From Mariniblastus sp. (GTDB lineage: Bacteria; Planctomycetota; Planctomycetia; Pirellulales; Pirellulaceae), in the NCBI GenBank assembly GCA_011523945.1, contig WTFU01000044.1:1-64000 (forward strand): a stretch of DNA of 64,000 nucleotides. The letters run 5' to 3'. The stretch's first letter is position 1. Every line of letters begins with the position of its first letter. Positions 36,040-44,953 of this stretch are shown one piece after another. The notes beneath the pieces are model-generated. The model did no database searches, was not told the origin of the DNA, and worked only from the letters and a program-made list of their open reading frames with translations. The position numbers and the translations under genes are program-made.

Positions 36040-36765
36040 CTAGCCACCTGATTCTTGGATTGCGACAGGAGTTTCTCGTGGCGTTTGCATGGCGAGCGCC
36101 TGACGTTGAAAGGACCCATCGGCAATGCTCCAAATCAATGCCCAGTGGGTTCCCAATCCGGCTAATACGAACAGATGAAAGGTCTCATGAGCTCCCCAGA
36201 TACCCGGTATTGGCTCAGGCCAATCAAACGTATTCATCAGGGCTCCGACGGTATAGCAAACACCGCCAATCACCACTGGCCCAACGCCGCGCCAGTGATA
36301 ATCTTTCCAGAGTAAAAAAGCAGAAAACGCACCAATCCAACCCATCAATAAAAAGATAACGTCGCCAACATACCCTGGAATACTCTGAAAAAACAAACAC
36401 CGCAGCAAAGCACCCACGACTGAAATCGTCCACAACAAACCGATGATTGCCCAACGTTTCCAACCTTGAAACAAAATACCGTGCAAAACAGTAAAGGTGC
36501 TGGCAATCAGGATAAAGATTGCGGCAATATCCAATCGAAGCATCAGCTCTCTAGCAGGCGTCCCAACTGCCATCATATGGAAGATCGAACTGATCGTAAG
36601 CAACAATACGCTTGCAAAAGCGAATTGCAATGTAAACAAGAACGTGGACCGAGAGCGGCGCGCGCTCATGACCAATGGAACAGAGAGAAATAAGACAACG
36701 ATGAGACCAACCAGATGAGTCAAACTACTCATCGGGTCAGAGCCTTGGACGTAAAACGCTTCCAT
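36040..36765 (-). CDS. Hemolysin III/PAQR-like membrane protein
   Basis: About 241 residues with seven membrane segments. The motifs SSIFHMMAVGTPARE (Ser, His of TM2-3) and HETFHLFVLAGLGTHW (His pair near the C-terminus) are the zinc-site residues of the PAQR/HlyIII superfamily, which contains ceramidase-like hydrolases. Asp in LRLDIAAIF is the third expected polar residue. The ATG at 36765 is preferred; earlier codons to a TTG at 36837 add a soluble leader. It converges with the ABC permease. Substrate unknown; 'hemolysin' is a family name and says little about the job. Confidence 0.85.
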   Translation of the reverse strand: MEAFYVQGSDPMSSLTHLVGLIVVLFLSVPLVMSARRSRSTFLFTLQFAFASVLLLTISSIFHMMAVGTPARELMLRLDIAAIFILIASTFTVLHGILFQGWKRWAIIGLLWTISVVGALLRCLFFQSIPGYVGDVIFLLMGWIGAFSAFLLWKDYHWRGVGPVVIGGVCYTVGALMNTFDWPEPIPGIWGAHETFHLFVLAGLGTHWALIWSIADGSFQRQALAMQTPRETPVAIQESGG

Positions 36766-37211
36766 GAATTTAAATGACTGGGGGACCTCAGAATGCGGAA
36801 ATTCACAAAATATGCCGCCTCGGTCACATTCTAACAAGATCGTTAAAATTTTCGCCTGCGATCGTCTCTTGTAAAAGGAGAATTTCCAAAATCACCGTCA
36901 TTTCACGTGGTCACACTGAACTCTAATCCCCCCTAATAAACGGTATTTTCTCCGTCGTTAGCGGGACGGCATTCCCAAGCACGACGCCTCCGCTGTTCGA
37001 ATCGCCGTTTTATATCGGCTTGAACGACTACGAATGACAAGTGCTACCATTGATCACCAAAATGATCCTCTCTAAATTCGCAAGCTAAAATCAGGCACCC
37101 ACAATCAGATTTGTCTGATATAATTTTTCAAAGTAAAACGTCCAAACAAGAATATTCGAATCGCCAAAGCTGGAACAGATGGATAAGAAAATGATTAAGT
37201 TGGAGCTCGTT
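36766..37211. other. Divergent intergenic region
   Basis: About 446 bases, no accepted gene. TATAAT at 37120-37125, preceded by ATCAGATTTGTCTGAT, which is itself an inverted repeat (ATCAGA/TCTGAT), lies 85 bases before the thioredoxin-like gene. This could be a -10 element with an operator, but no clear -35 is seen. Confidence 0.4.
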
Positions 37212-38498
37212 ATGGTTCGTAGTCTATTTTCCGTGGCATGCACACTTTCGATCGCAGGCTGCACCAATCAAGCTGCCGTAACCGAAGTGGTCAATGCACC
37301 GACGGTGGAAGTTGTCGAAAATGCCGCTCCTGTTACAGTCGTCCCCGAAACACCATCGCCTGCGACCCTTCCTTTAGACAATGACGATTTAGAATCACAA
37401 GCGAAAGAGAAATACGATGAACTTCAAGCTGAATTTCAAAAGTCAGTAAAAGATTTGCGAGACGAAATTGCCACCGTGGAATCCAAAGAAGATCAAATAA
37501 GAATTCTGGCTACCAAGGATCCATCGGCAGAATATGGAAAACGTTTTCTCGAACTCGCAAAATCCTACCCAGACACCAAGGCTTCGTTTAACGCGACGCT
37601 GTTCGTTGTCGGCCAAACCAAAGGGGACTTGAAACGCGAAGCGATGGAATATTTATTGGATCGCTACTCGGACCGTGTGAAGCTTTCTAAAATTGCAGAG
37701 TCATTAAAGCAAGAAGTCCCTAGTCAAGATATTGAACGCTGGTTCGACCTGATGATTGACAAAGCCAAACCGGGACCTGTTCAAGCAAGTGTGATGTTGA
37801 ATTACTCTCAATACCTCGGTCAGCTTCCCCTGTTTCGCAAGACGATTGCCATCAACCCGCAAGTTGCAGAGCGTCTGCCTGCTGCCCAGCTGGATTATAT
37901 AAATTCTGAACGGACGGAAGCGCAAAATCAAAAGACGGCTTCTATTTTGAACACAGTCATAAAAGAGTATGGTGAATTAAAATATAAAGGCAGAGAGACA
38001 TTTGGGGAAAAAGCCGCGAGCGAATTATTTGAGTTGACTCAACTACAGGTAGGCATGACAGTACCTGAAATTGAAGGATCGGACCTTGATGGAATCCCTT
38101 TCAAACTGAGCGACTATCGCGGCAAGGTTGTAATGCTCGATTTTTGGGGCCATTGGTGCCCCCCCTGCCGCGCGATGTACGGGCACGAACAGGAACTGAC
38201 TCAGGAGCTTTCCGATCAGCCTTTTGTGCTGCTTGGGGTCAACAGCGATGCAAACAAACAAACCGCAATTGATGCGGTGCGCAGCGAGAATCTCAGCTGG
38301 CGCCATTTTTGGAACGGTCCTCGTGGTACACGCGGACCGATCTCGAAACAATGGAATGTCGAAGGCTGGCCCACCGTCTACTTAATCGATCAACACGGCG
38401 TAATCCGCTACAAGGAAGTCCTCGGGGAAGAGATCGACCGAGGCATTGAAACACTGATGGCAGAACTCCATCAGGAAATAAGTGCGAGTACTCGGTAG
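37212..38498 (+). CDS. Thioredoxin-like (TlpA/ResA-type) lipoprotein
   Basis: 428 residues from the ATG at 37212, which has GGAG upstream; an earlier in-frame ATG is at 37179. The signal ends in the lipobox LSIAGC. A helical middle section (about 60-270) contains coiled-coil and repeat-like helices of unknown fold. The C-terminal 150 residues are a TlpA/AhpC-TSA domain with the redox site FWGHWCPPCRAMY and the cis-Pro block EGWPTVYLID. CPPC is typical of thiol-disulfide oxidoreductases in the envelope. Planctomycetes carry many such multi-domain redoxins; the substrate is unknown. Confidence 0.88.
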   Translation: MVRSLFSVACTLSIAGCTNQAAVTEVVNAPTVEVVENAAPVTVVPETPSPATLPLDNDDLESQAKEKYDELQAEFQKSVKDLRDEIATVESKEDQIRILATKDPSAEYGKRFLELAKSYPDTKASFNATLFVVGQTKGDLKREAMEYLLDRYSDRVKLSKIAESLKQEVPSQDIERWFDLMIDKAKPGPVQASVMLNYSQYLGQLPLFRKTIAINPQVAERLPAAQLDYINSERTEAQNQKTASILNTVIKEYGELKYKGRETFGEKAASELFELTQLQVGMTVPEIEGSDLDGIPFKLSDYRGKVVMLDFWGHWCPPCRAMYGHEQELTQELSDQPFVLLGVNSDANKQTAIDAVRSENLSWRHFWNGPRGTRGPISKQWNVEGWPTVYLIDQHGVIRYKEVLGEEIDRGIETLMAELHQEISASTR

Positions 38499-38557
38499 TT
38501 TTAGTCAATCGGAAAATGCAAACTCACAGCCTAGAGAATTAGTAATCTGCCAAACTC

Positions 38558-39958
38558 ATGAACTTGAGACAACTCACCTCATTTCTATTGCTGTTGATCT
38601 GTTTGCCCGCCGTTTGGAAATTGATTGCGTGCCAGTCGGCCTCTGCTTACGCTCAGGATTTTCAAACAACTAAGCAGAACAACTGGCATCAGTGGCGAGG
38701 GCCTGACGCAACGGGAGTTGCAACGATCGGTATACCGCCAATTCGGTGGAATGATCAATCCAATATTCGTTGGAAATTTCCAATCGTTGGCGAAGGCAGT
38801 TCCACACCAATTATCTGGGAGAACCAGGTATTCATACTGTCTGCTGTTGAAACCAATCGCCGTGGTACTCGTTCCGCCCCCCTTCACCCCGAAGCTAAAA
38901 CAACTCCCTCCAATCAGATATTCGAATTTGTTGTCTGGAGCCTCGATCGCCGAAACGGGGACGTCCTTTGGAAACGAGTCGTTGCCGAATCTGTTCCCTT
39001 CGAGGGACGACACCCCTCCACAACCTACGCCGCCGCATCTCCCACAACGGATGGACAACGACTGTACGTTTCTTTCGGTTCCTACGGAGTTTTTTGCCTG
39101 ACTTTAAAAGGGGATTTAATCTGGAAAAAAGATCTCGGCCAAATGCGAACCCGACGAGGATGGGGAGAGGCAGTCTCTCCTGTCTACGAAAATGGCAAAC
39201 TGGTCATTATGTGGGATCAGGAGGATCAGTCTGAGATCTTCGTCTTAGATAGCAGCGATGGCACCACGCTTTGGAAAAACCGACGAGACGAACCAACGAC
39301 CTGGGCCACCCCTCTAGTTGTTTCGATAGATGGTAAAACTCAATTAATTACCAATGGTACAAATTCCGTTCGAAGCTACGACTTAGAAACCGGAACTGTT
39401 GTTTGGGAAACAACAGGAACGACTCTCAATGCAATCCCCTGCCCTGTCCGTTACAAAGATCACGTTATATTGATGGGGGGCTATCAGGGAAATGAGGCAT
39501 TTTCTATCGACCTCCGCTCCCAAGGAAAAATCAACGATTCGCTTATTGGGCCTCAACAAGCGATCAAATGGCGGCTCAAGCGCAATACTCCCTACGTCCC
39601 CTCTCCACTGGTCACGGGAGACAGAATCTACTTCACTAAATCTCTCAACGCGATCCTCAACTGCTTCAATGCGGAATCGGGAAAGCCAATTTTTAAAACC
39701 AAGGAAGGCCACCCACTGCCAATTCGCTTACCTCAGCTTAAGCAAATGTATGGATCGCCAGTAGCAACGAAAGATTTCATTTTTCTCACATCAAGGGAAG
39801 GCACCACGCTGGTCATCAAGAATTCCCCCAAATTTGAAATCATCTCAACCAATTCACTCACAGAAGAAATAGATGCTTCTCCGGCTATCGTTGGAAATCA
39901 GATATTTCTTCGCGGTAAAAGGAACTTGTACTGCATCGAAAATGCAACGCAAAAGTAG
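38558..39958 (+). CDS. Secreted PQQ-like beta-propeller protein
   Basis: 466 residues, with a signal peptide (FLLLLICLPAVWKLIACQ, cut near AYA-Q). It is built of beta-propeller blades carrying tryptophan-docking motifs: NWHQWRGPDATGV near the start, NGDVLWKRVV, GDLIWKKDLG, GTTLWKNRR, TGTVVWETTG. These are the PQQ-repeat signatures also found in BamB. No catalytic PQQ-dehydrogenase residues could be recognised, so it is more likely a binding or structural propeller. It lies 59 bases after the thioredoxin-like gene and may share its transcript. Confidence 0.88.
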   Translation: MNLRQLTSFLLLLICLPAVWKLIACQSASAYAQDFQTTKQNNWHQWRGPDATGVATIGIPPIRWNDQSNIRWKFPIVGEGSSTPIIWENQVFILSAVETNRRGTRSAPLHPEAKTTPSNQIFEFVVWSLDRRNGDVLWKRVVAESVPFEGRHPSTTYAAASPTTDGQRLYVSFGSYGVFCLTLKGDLIWKKDLGQMRTRRGWGEAVSPVYENGKLVIMWDQEDQSEIFVLDSSDGTTLWKNRRDEPTTWATPLVVSIDGKTQLITNGTNSVRSYDLETGTVVWETTGTTLNAIPCPVRYKDHVILMGGYQGNEAFSIDLRSQGKINDSLIGPQQAIKWRLKRNTPYVPSPLVTGDRIYFTKSLNAILNCFNAESGKPIFKTKEGHPLPIRLPQLKQMYGSPVATKDFIFLTSREGTTLVIKNSPKFEIISTNSLTEEIDASPAIVGNQIFLRGKRNLYCIENATQK

Positions 39959-40019
39959 GAAGCAACGCCAATTGGGATTATTGGCACGTTTGCTGTCGGA
40001 CGCCTCCGTAGTCTTTGAG

Positions 40020-41756
40020 CTATTCCTTCCGCTCGCTTAACCTCGCCATTTCTTTTCGCAAATTGTTCATTTGCTCGGGAACGATAACGTTTAAACGGCA
40101 TCGGTTCAGGCCAACGGGGCCTTTCTTTGCCACTAGCATCGGATACACCTTGCCCGTTTCTGGATTTTCTTTCTCTGAATAAAATCCGATCCCCACACTT
40201 ACAATTTGTGGATCGTTAAGTTTGTCTCTTGGCAATAGGAGTGTCTCAACAAATAACTCAGAAAAACCTGCATCATTAAAAAGCTTTTTTTCTGGCGGGA
40301 GCTGGCCGACTACCTTTCCACTCTCGTCACACAAGTGAAGAAATCGTACTCGCTCTAGATCTTTCTGTTTCCTCCAAACCAAACTTAAGCGAACGCCATC
40401 GGGCATGGCTACCGCTTCCGCTCCGATCAAACGAATATGGTCACCAAACTCTACATCGCGATACGGTGCGTGACTCGCTTCAATGATCTCATTTGCAGTC
40501 GACATTGGCTGATGATTGTAGTCAATAACCAAAGAGCAGCCGGCAAGCAAAATTCCGCATCCCCAAAAAACCGGCGTCTTTAAACATCGCCCCCATTCCA
40601 ACGGAAATGTCATCAACGCTTTCTTGAATTTCCAACTATAAAGGCTTAGCAATGCGTTTTTGGTTGGCATCTCGACGAACTGATACAACAAGGCAGCAAT
40701 ACCGACCGACATCACGATCACACAACCGGCGACCGTCCATGGTGAGTAATTCGCGAGCGACCAATCGTACTGCTTTTCAACTGCAATGATCACAGTGTAG
40801 TGAATCATGTAGAGGGCAAAACTAATCTCGCCCAAAAATACAACGGCACGACTGCCCAAAAATTTAGACAGGATTCCCTGAGATCTTGCAAAAACGTAAA
40901 TCACTACGGCAAAAACAAAAACCATCGCCGTGTACTGCACCCACAATGCCATCGCCGGACCACCCCACTCAGCACGGCGAACCCAGCCAACGATCCCATA
41001 TTCACGCATTACCCATGAAAAAGCGGGTATCAAAAGAAGTACTGCAATTTCAACTACAGAATCAAACATCGACGAATGAGAGCTCCGCTGACCGCGGTTG
41101 AAAAATATAAACCCAACCCCCATGCCCGTGCAAAATTCAGGTAGCCTCAAGAACGGATTTACATGACAGACGCGTTCAAGATCATAGTCAGCCCAAGCTG
41201 GCTGATTATTTAAAATCTGAATCCCCTTAACAGCGGCTAACACGGTGAGCCAAAGGACAACGTACTTGATCCAAAACCGTTTTTGCCCGCCGATCAAAAA
41301 GAAAGGGAACATGAAATAAAAGAACATTTCGGTCGAAATGCTCCAAGACACACCGTTAAAAGAAAAAACCCATTTTGAATCGGGCACCCAACTTTGGAGC
41401 AGCGCCAAATTCACGGCCAACATCTCATAGTCAATAGTGACCATACCCACGACGTAAATCGTTACGATTAAGCACACTAAGTGAAGTGGCCAAATCCGAG
41501 CCCAACGCTTGTAATAAAACTTGGGAACCCTCGCGTAGGTTAGCTGATCTTTATAGACGTAGGTCAGGATAAATCCCGAAAGAACAAAAAAGAAAGAAAC
41601 AGCAGCACCTGCGATGACCGTTGAATACGCAGGTAATCCGAATCGGCCCGATCCATCGAGATCATGGTCGGCCACCAAATGTCCCACCACCACCGCCATC
41701 GCCGCAAAAAACCTCATTCCGGTCAAAGCGCCTAAATGATTCTTTTCCGCGTTCAT
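40020..41756 (-). CDS. Acyltransferase family 3 membrane protein
   Basis: 578 residues. The first ~380 form the ten-TM acyltransferase-3 core: LTGMRFFAAMAVVVGHLVA supplies the conserved Arg-Phe and His, FFFVLSGFILTYVY is the second motif, KRWARIWPLHLVC the third, and SISTEMFFYFMFPF follows. The C-terminal 190 residues lie outside the core, beta-rich (VRLSLVWRKQKDLERVRFLH), and may be a periplasmic binding module. The family O-acetylates sugars or peptidoglycan. Target unknown. It is read toward the PQQ gene. Confidence 0.9.
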   Translation of the reverse strand: MNAEKNHLGALTGMRFFAAMAVVVGHLVADHDLDGSGRFGLPAYSTVIAGAAVSFFFVLSGFILTYVYKDQLTYARVPKFYYKRWARIWPLHLVCLIVTIYVVGMVTIDYEMLAVNLALLQSWVPDSKWVFSFNGVSWSISTEMFFYFMFPFFLIGGQKRFWIKYVVLWLTVLAAVKGIQILNNQPAWADYDLERVCHVNPFLRLPEFCTGMGVGFIFFNRGQRSSHSSMFDSVVEIAVLLLIPAFSWVMREYGIVGWVRRAEWGGPAMALWVQYTAMVFVFAVVIYVFARSQGILSKFLGSRAVVFLGEISFALYMIHYTVIIAVEKQYDWSLANYSPWTVAGCVIVMSVGIAALLYQFVEMPTKNALLSLYSWKFKKALMTFPLEWGRCLKTPVFWGCGILLAGCSLVIDYNHQPMSTANEIIEASHAPYRDVEFGDHIRLIGAEAVAMPDGVRLSLVWRKQKDLERVRFLHLCDESGKVVGQLPPEKKLFNDAGFSELFVETLLLPRDKLNDPQIVSVGIGFYSEKENPETGKVYPMLVAKKGPVGLNRCRLNVIVPEQMNNLRKEMARLSERKE

Positions 41757-42096
41757 CCAATCCCAATCTATCGGCCGTATTAATTCAAAAAGACTGTGGG
41801 TTTGATCCTAATCATTTGCTCGGATTCGACCAACACGATTCGAACGAGGTTTTGAATAACGGCTCCACGATCCTCGGGAAAACCCGCCGTCTGAGGAAAT
41901 TCCATCCGAAAGCCCGCCCAGGAAGCTCGAATTTTCTTAGAAAAACACGGGAAAAAGAAGGCCGTTCAAAAATTCACAAATTTTCCCTGAAGACTCAGCA
42001 TCCATGACCAAATGTGTCCCAACCCGCACCAATAATTAGATAACAGCAAAACTGATAGTGATCAAACGCTTAACCCATCCAAGGGTACTTTTAATT
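41757..42096. other. Intergenic region
   Basis: 340 bases between the start of the acyltransferase gene and a short plus-strand gene. A plus-strand frame at 41621-42007 was rejected as a shadow. No RNA, repeat or hairpin of note. Confidence 0.45.
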
Positions 42097-42420
42097 ATGA
42101 CCAAACCTAGAAGAAAACCCAAAACAACTTATCACGCTTTTCTGGTAGCACCTGCTCCTGGATTCACACCCTCCAATTGGCAACAAAACCCAGACTATTA
42201 CAAAGTGATTCAATACCTTGGGCCGAAATTTTTTAGAGGCCAAGCAGATGCGTGGAAATTCCTCCACAACCACGAAAAACAAAATCAAGGCTCAATTGAC
42301 GCGTGGGCGATTTACCTTGACGATCTTGATACACAAGCTGCCCAGACCGGTTCGACATTATCGAACCAGGCTTTATTGGCACTCACACGAAGCAATCTTG
42401 CTGCGACGCAAGATAACTAG
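42097..42420 (+). CDS. Hypothetical 107-residue protein
   Basis: A soluble, basic N-terminus (MTKPRRKPKTTYHAF) followed by an aromatic-rich body (FTPSNWQQNPDYYKVIQYLG, WAIYLDDLDTQ). AAGGGT at 42080-42085 could serve as ribosome-binding site for the ATG at 42097; a GTG at 42058 is the alternative. I do not recognise the family and see no signal peptide or metal-binding motif. Codon use looks like the neighbours, which is the main support for a real gene. It converges with the cytochrome-DUF2231 gene. Confidence 0.5.
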   Translation: MTKPRRKPKTTYHAFLVAPAPGFTPSNWQQNPDYYKVIQYLGPKFFRGQADAWKFLHNHEKQNQGSIDAWAIYLDDLDTQAAQTGSTLSNQALLALTRSNLAATQDN

Positions 42421-42456
42421 CCCGCAATCAGCCATCCTTCGAAGACCGCCGCCGTT

Positions 42457-43593
42457 TTAGTTCTCACGTGCTCGTGAACCGCCGTTCGAATCCGAGTCAG
42501 AATCAGAATTCGTTTGCGCGTCCGACGCCTCTTTCGATGGGTCGCCAAAAAATCTTTCGTAAACGGCATTCAAATCTTTATATTGATTGGGATAGGCCAT
42601 TTCGCCGCCATTGTGACCAACCAGTCCTGTGCAAACAGCAAGCAGGATCATGCCGAACTTCCATGAGACGCCGTCCTCTGCATCCCTTTTTCGGGCTGCT
42701 CTGGCAAACAATGCCAAAATAATCGCAAAAGTGGTGATAATAATTCCACCGGTTCGATGCCAAAACACTTCCTGAGAAGTATCGAGGAAATCTTGCAGCG
42801 ATGTCACCGTGCCACGATGTTCCATTGGACTGTACCACCAACCGCTAAAACAAGCGGCCACTGCACCAAAAGCACCAAGCCACAAGCAGTAGTAGGCACA
42901 ATCACCCATCACATAGTTACCGCGCAAACTCAGGAATGCAAACAAACCGGACGCCAACAATAGACCGATCGGCAAGTGAACCGCTGCTGGATGAAGCGAT
43001 CCCGCTGCGTTGTAAAGTTGCTTCTTTTGCCTTGCAATTTCCTTCGAACTGTCGGGCTCTTCCATTTCCAATACTTGCTCACCACTTGTCTTACCAACAT
43101 CACTCCCAGCATCTTCCTGAGATACCTTGGCAGGCTCCTCTCCGTCACCGGAAGCCGGCAATTCCGGGTCCGTCGACGAAGGAGCCTCGGTATTCAGGAC
43201 TAGTTCAACATCCTCGGGCCAGTCCGCTCCCTGATCAATCCAATCCCGTAAAACGTTAATTTGAGCCTCCGTCAGCTTACTGTGCTCAGGCGGAGGCATG
43301 ACTTCATCTTCGTCTTCAGAGACAATCAGGTAAAACAGGTCACTATCCTCAGCACCATCGGAGCCAATAAAGTCGAGGGCGTCATCGCGGTCGGAGATCT
43401 GAAAATCATTCTCCTCTCCCTCTTTTTCAGTTTCGCCATGACACTCGAGGCAGTGGAGTTCCAAAATCGGCTTTACTTGTTTTACAAAATCAATTTCATC
43501 CTGCGCCGCCACCTCAGAAACCAGCAATAACGGAAGCACTCCCAGCATTAACGCGGGAAAGATTCGCATAAAAATCTTCGAAAAATTTTGCAC
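42457..43593 (-). CDS. Planctomycete-type cytochrome c fused to a DUF2231 membrane domain
   Basis: 378 residues. A signal peptide (MLGVLPLLLVSEVAAQ) precedes a cytochrome C domain with HCLECHG (His-binding Cys pair) and EVMPPPEHSKLTEAQ (Met ligand). An acidic linker (about 120-185: STDPELPASGDGEEP) leads to four membrane segments (AAVHLPIGLLLASGLFAFL, LWLGAFGAVAACFSGWWY and others) of the DUF2231 type, with conserved His in VHLP and HRTGG. The C-terminus is Ser/Asp-rich. Periplasmic electron transfer into a membrane domain is inferred; the substrate is not evident. Confidence 0.88.
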   Translation of the reverse strand: MQNFSKIFMRIFPALMLGVLPLLLVSEVAAQDEIDFVKQVKPILELHCLECHGETEKEGEENDFQISDRDDALDFIGSDGAEDSDLFYLIVSEDEDEVMPPPEHSKLTEAQINVLRDWIDQGADWPEDVELVLNTEAPSSTDPELPASGDGEEPAKVSQEDAGSDVGKTSGEQVLEMEEPDSSKEIARQKKQLYNAAGSLHPAAVHLPIGLLLASGLFAFLSLRGNYVMGDCAYYCLWLGAFGAVAACFSGWWYSPMEHRGTVTSLQDFLDTSQEVFWHRTGGIIITTFAIILALFARAARKRDAEDGVSWKFGMILLAVCTGLVGHNGGEMAYPNQYKDLNAVYERFFGDPSKEASDAQTNSDSDSDSNGGSRAREN

Positions 43594-43737
43594 AACCCTA
43601 TCCTCTATTCAACTCAACATTAACTAAGTCGTCGAAAGCTGCCGACTCTAAGCCAGCCGCTCACTCTAATGATATCTCAAATCGTCTTGTTTGGCTTGTA
43701 CAACCGACGCATGTTTGTGGAAAAAGTTACGCTTGAA

Positions 43738-43775
43738 ACCGCGAACTCAATTAAGAACCGCGAACTCAATTAAGA
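43738..43775 (+). repeat. 19-bp tandem direct repeat
   Basis: ACCGCGAACTCAATTAAGA appears twice head to tail (43738-43756 and 43757-43775) in the spacer between the cytochrome gene's start and the end of the P-II gene. It is probably a simple duplication. Confidence 0.85.
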
Positions 43776-43815
43776 AACGCAATCCGATCCTGCCCGATCA
43801 ATTGCGCTCGATTGA

Positions 43816-44124
43816 TTAAAAATCAATCGGCTCAACAACAGGAAGCACCATAATTTTCCCGTCTCCCAGTCTCCCCGTTCGCGAAACCGCGACAATCTGC
43901 TCGATGATGGAATCGACATGTTCATCTTGCGCCCAAACAGAAACTTCTACTTTTGGAACAAATGCGAGAGAATATTCATTTTCGCCATACTGGTCGAGGT
44001 AGTTCTTTTGGCGACCGTATCCCTTGACTTCTCGAATACTGATTTCTTCAACTTGTTTTCCGGCAATCGCAGCGACCACCCGTTCCGCTAAAAATGGTTT
44101 GACGATGGATACAATTTGTTTCAT
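43816..44124 (-). CDS. P-II family signal protein
   Basis: 102 residues from the ATG at 44124, which has GGGGGTTGAG just upstream. MKQIVSIVKPFLAERVVAA is the first strand and helix of P-II. EVKGYGRQK and the following NEYSLAFVPKVEVSVW contain the T-loop and the tyrosine at the uridylylated position. VDSIIEQIVAVSRTGRLGDGKI is the ATP/2-oxoglutarate-binding B- and C-loop region with RTGRxGDGK. The T-loop reads YGENEY instead of the usual YRGAEY. P-II proteins sense ATP/ADP and 2-oxoglutarate and gate transporters or enzymes. Last gene of a permease-methyltransferase-PII operon. Confidence 0.92.
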   Translation of the reverse strand: MKQIVSIVKPFLAERVVAAIAGKQVEEISIREVKGYGRQKNYLDQYGENEYSLAFVPKVEVSVWAQDEHVDSIIEQIVAVSRTGRLGDGKIMVLPVVEPIDF

Positions 44125-44228
44125 CTCAACCCCCACCATCTCGGGCACAGGACCAACCAGTTTTCAAACATCGCCTCAGGTAAAATCACCGTTGCTAAAG
44201 CCACCCGATGATCAATTAATCAACTTAA

Positions 44229-44945
44229 TTAATCCGCGTCTAATTCTTCAGCAAGGTTTCCTGCCGCCCAAGTCCAATGGCGATCCGAAGTCGCCTGTAC
44301 CGACTCGGGATCAAACCCGAGCAAACCCACTAAATCACGAATCTCATCCAGCGAAAGAGCAGCGTGAAGCGAATCCCTGAACAATTGTTGTGAGTACTCT
44401 GACTCTTTTCCGGTATAGGCAACCACCAACGATTCCAGCGTATCAGCGTCTTGAGGTCTCATCAAATCACGAATGAATAAGAGACCGTCCTCAGCGGTAA
44501 CTCGCACCATTTCTTTCAAACAAACCAGAGGATCAGGGATATGGTGAATAATGCTGTTAGACATCACCAGATCAAAAGCCCCACGTTCGTAACCCATTTT
44601 CTTTGCGTCAACCTGAGCTAAGGTAATCCGCTCAATCATCCCGGCAGCTTCGACGTTGTACCTGGCAAGCTCAAGCATACTAACAGCCAAATCCACAGCC
44701 ATCACGCGACACTCATGATCGTGTCGACAAAGCTCGACTGGAATGAGAGCCGTTCCCGTCCCAAGATCTAGCACATCACCAAAATTAAGTTCGGCACCTG
44801 CCCCCACCCCCATTTGCTCGCGTGCAAATTTGAATAACTCCTCCACAAAGTGCTGGTTCACGACAGAGTGATCCATGTCGTTATACTCTTGAGCTTCCTT
44901 TTCGGAATCCATCACTTCAGGTTCAAGCACTCGTTCCAGGGGCAT
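44229..44945 (-). CDS. Class I SAM-dependent methyltransferase
   Basis: 238 residues. Motif I is DVLDLGTGTALIPVEL, the acidic motif II is VMAVDLAVSMLELAR, motif IV is FDLVMSNSIIHHIPDP and motif VI/post-IV is GLLFIRDLMRPQD. The Ile-His-His-Ile after motif IV resembles UbiE-like and small-molecule methylases. A PVELCRHDHE stretch follows motif I. The ATG at 44945 lies eight bases after the permease stop at 44954, so translation is coupled. Substrate unknown; a link to a nucleobase- or nitrogen-related metabolite is suggested only by the neighbours. Confidence 0.88.
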   Translation of the reverse strand: MPLERVLEPEVMDSEKEAQEYNDMDHSVVNQHFVEELFKFAREQMGVGAGAELNFGDVLDLGTGTALIPVELCRHDHECRVMAVDLAVSMLELARYNVEAAGMIERITLAQVDAKKMGYERGAFDLVMSNSIIHHIPDPLVCLKEMVRVTAEDGLLFIRDLMRPQDADTLESLVVAYTGKESEYSQQLFRDSLHAALSLDEIRDLVGLLGFDPESVQATSDRHWTWAAGNLAEELDAD

Positions 44946-44953
44946 ACTGTTTC

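Noticed and set aside
41621..42007. 128-residue plus-strand frame over the start of the acyltransferase gene
   Set aside because: Mostly antisense to the acyltransferase N-terminus; low-complexity Pro-rich start and no family match.
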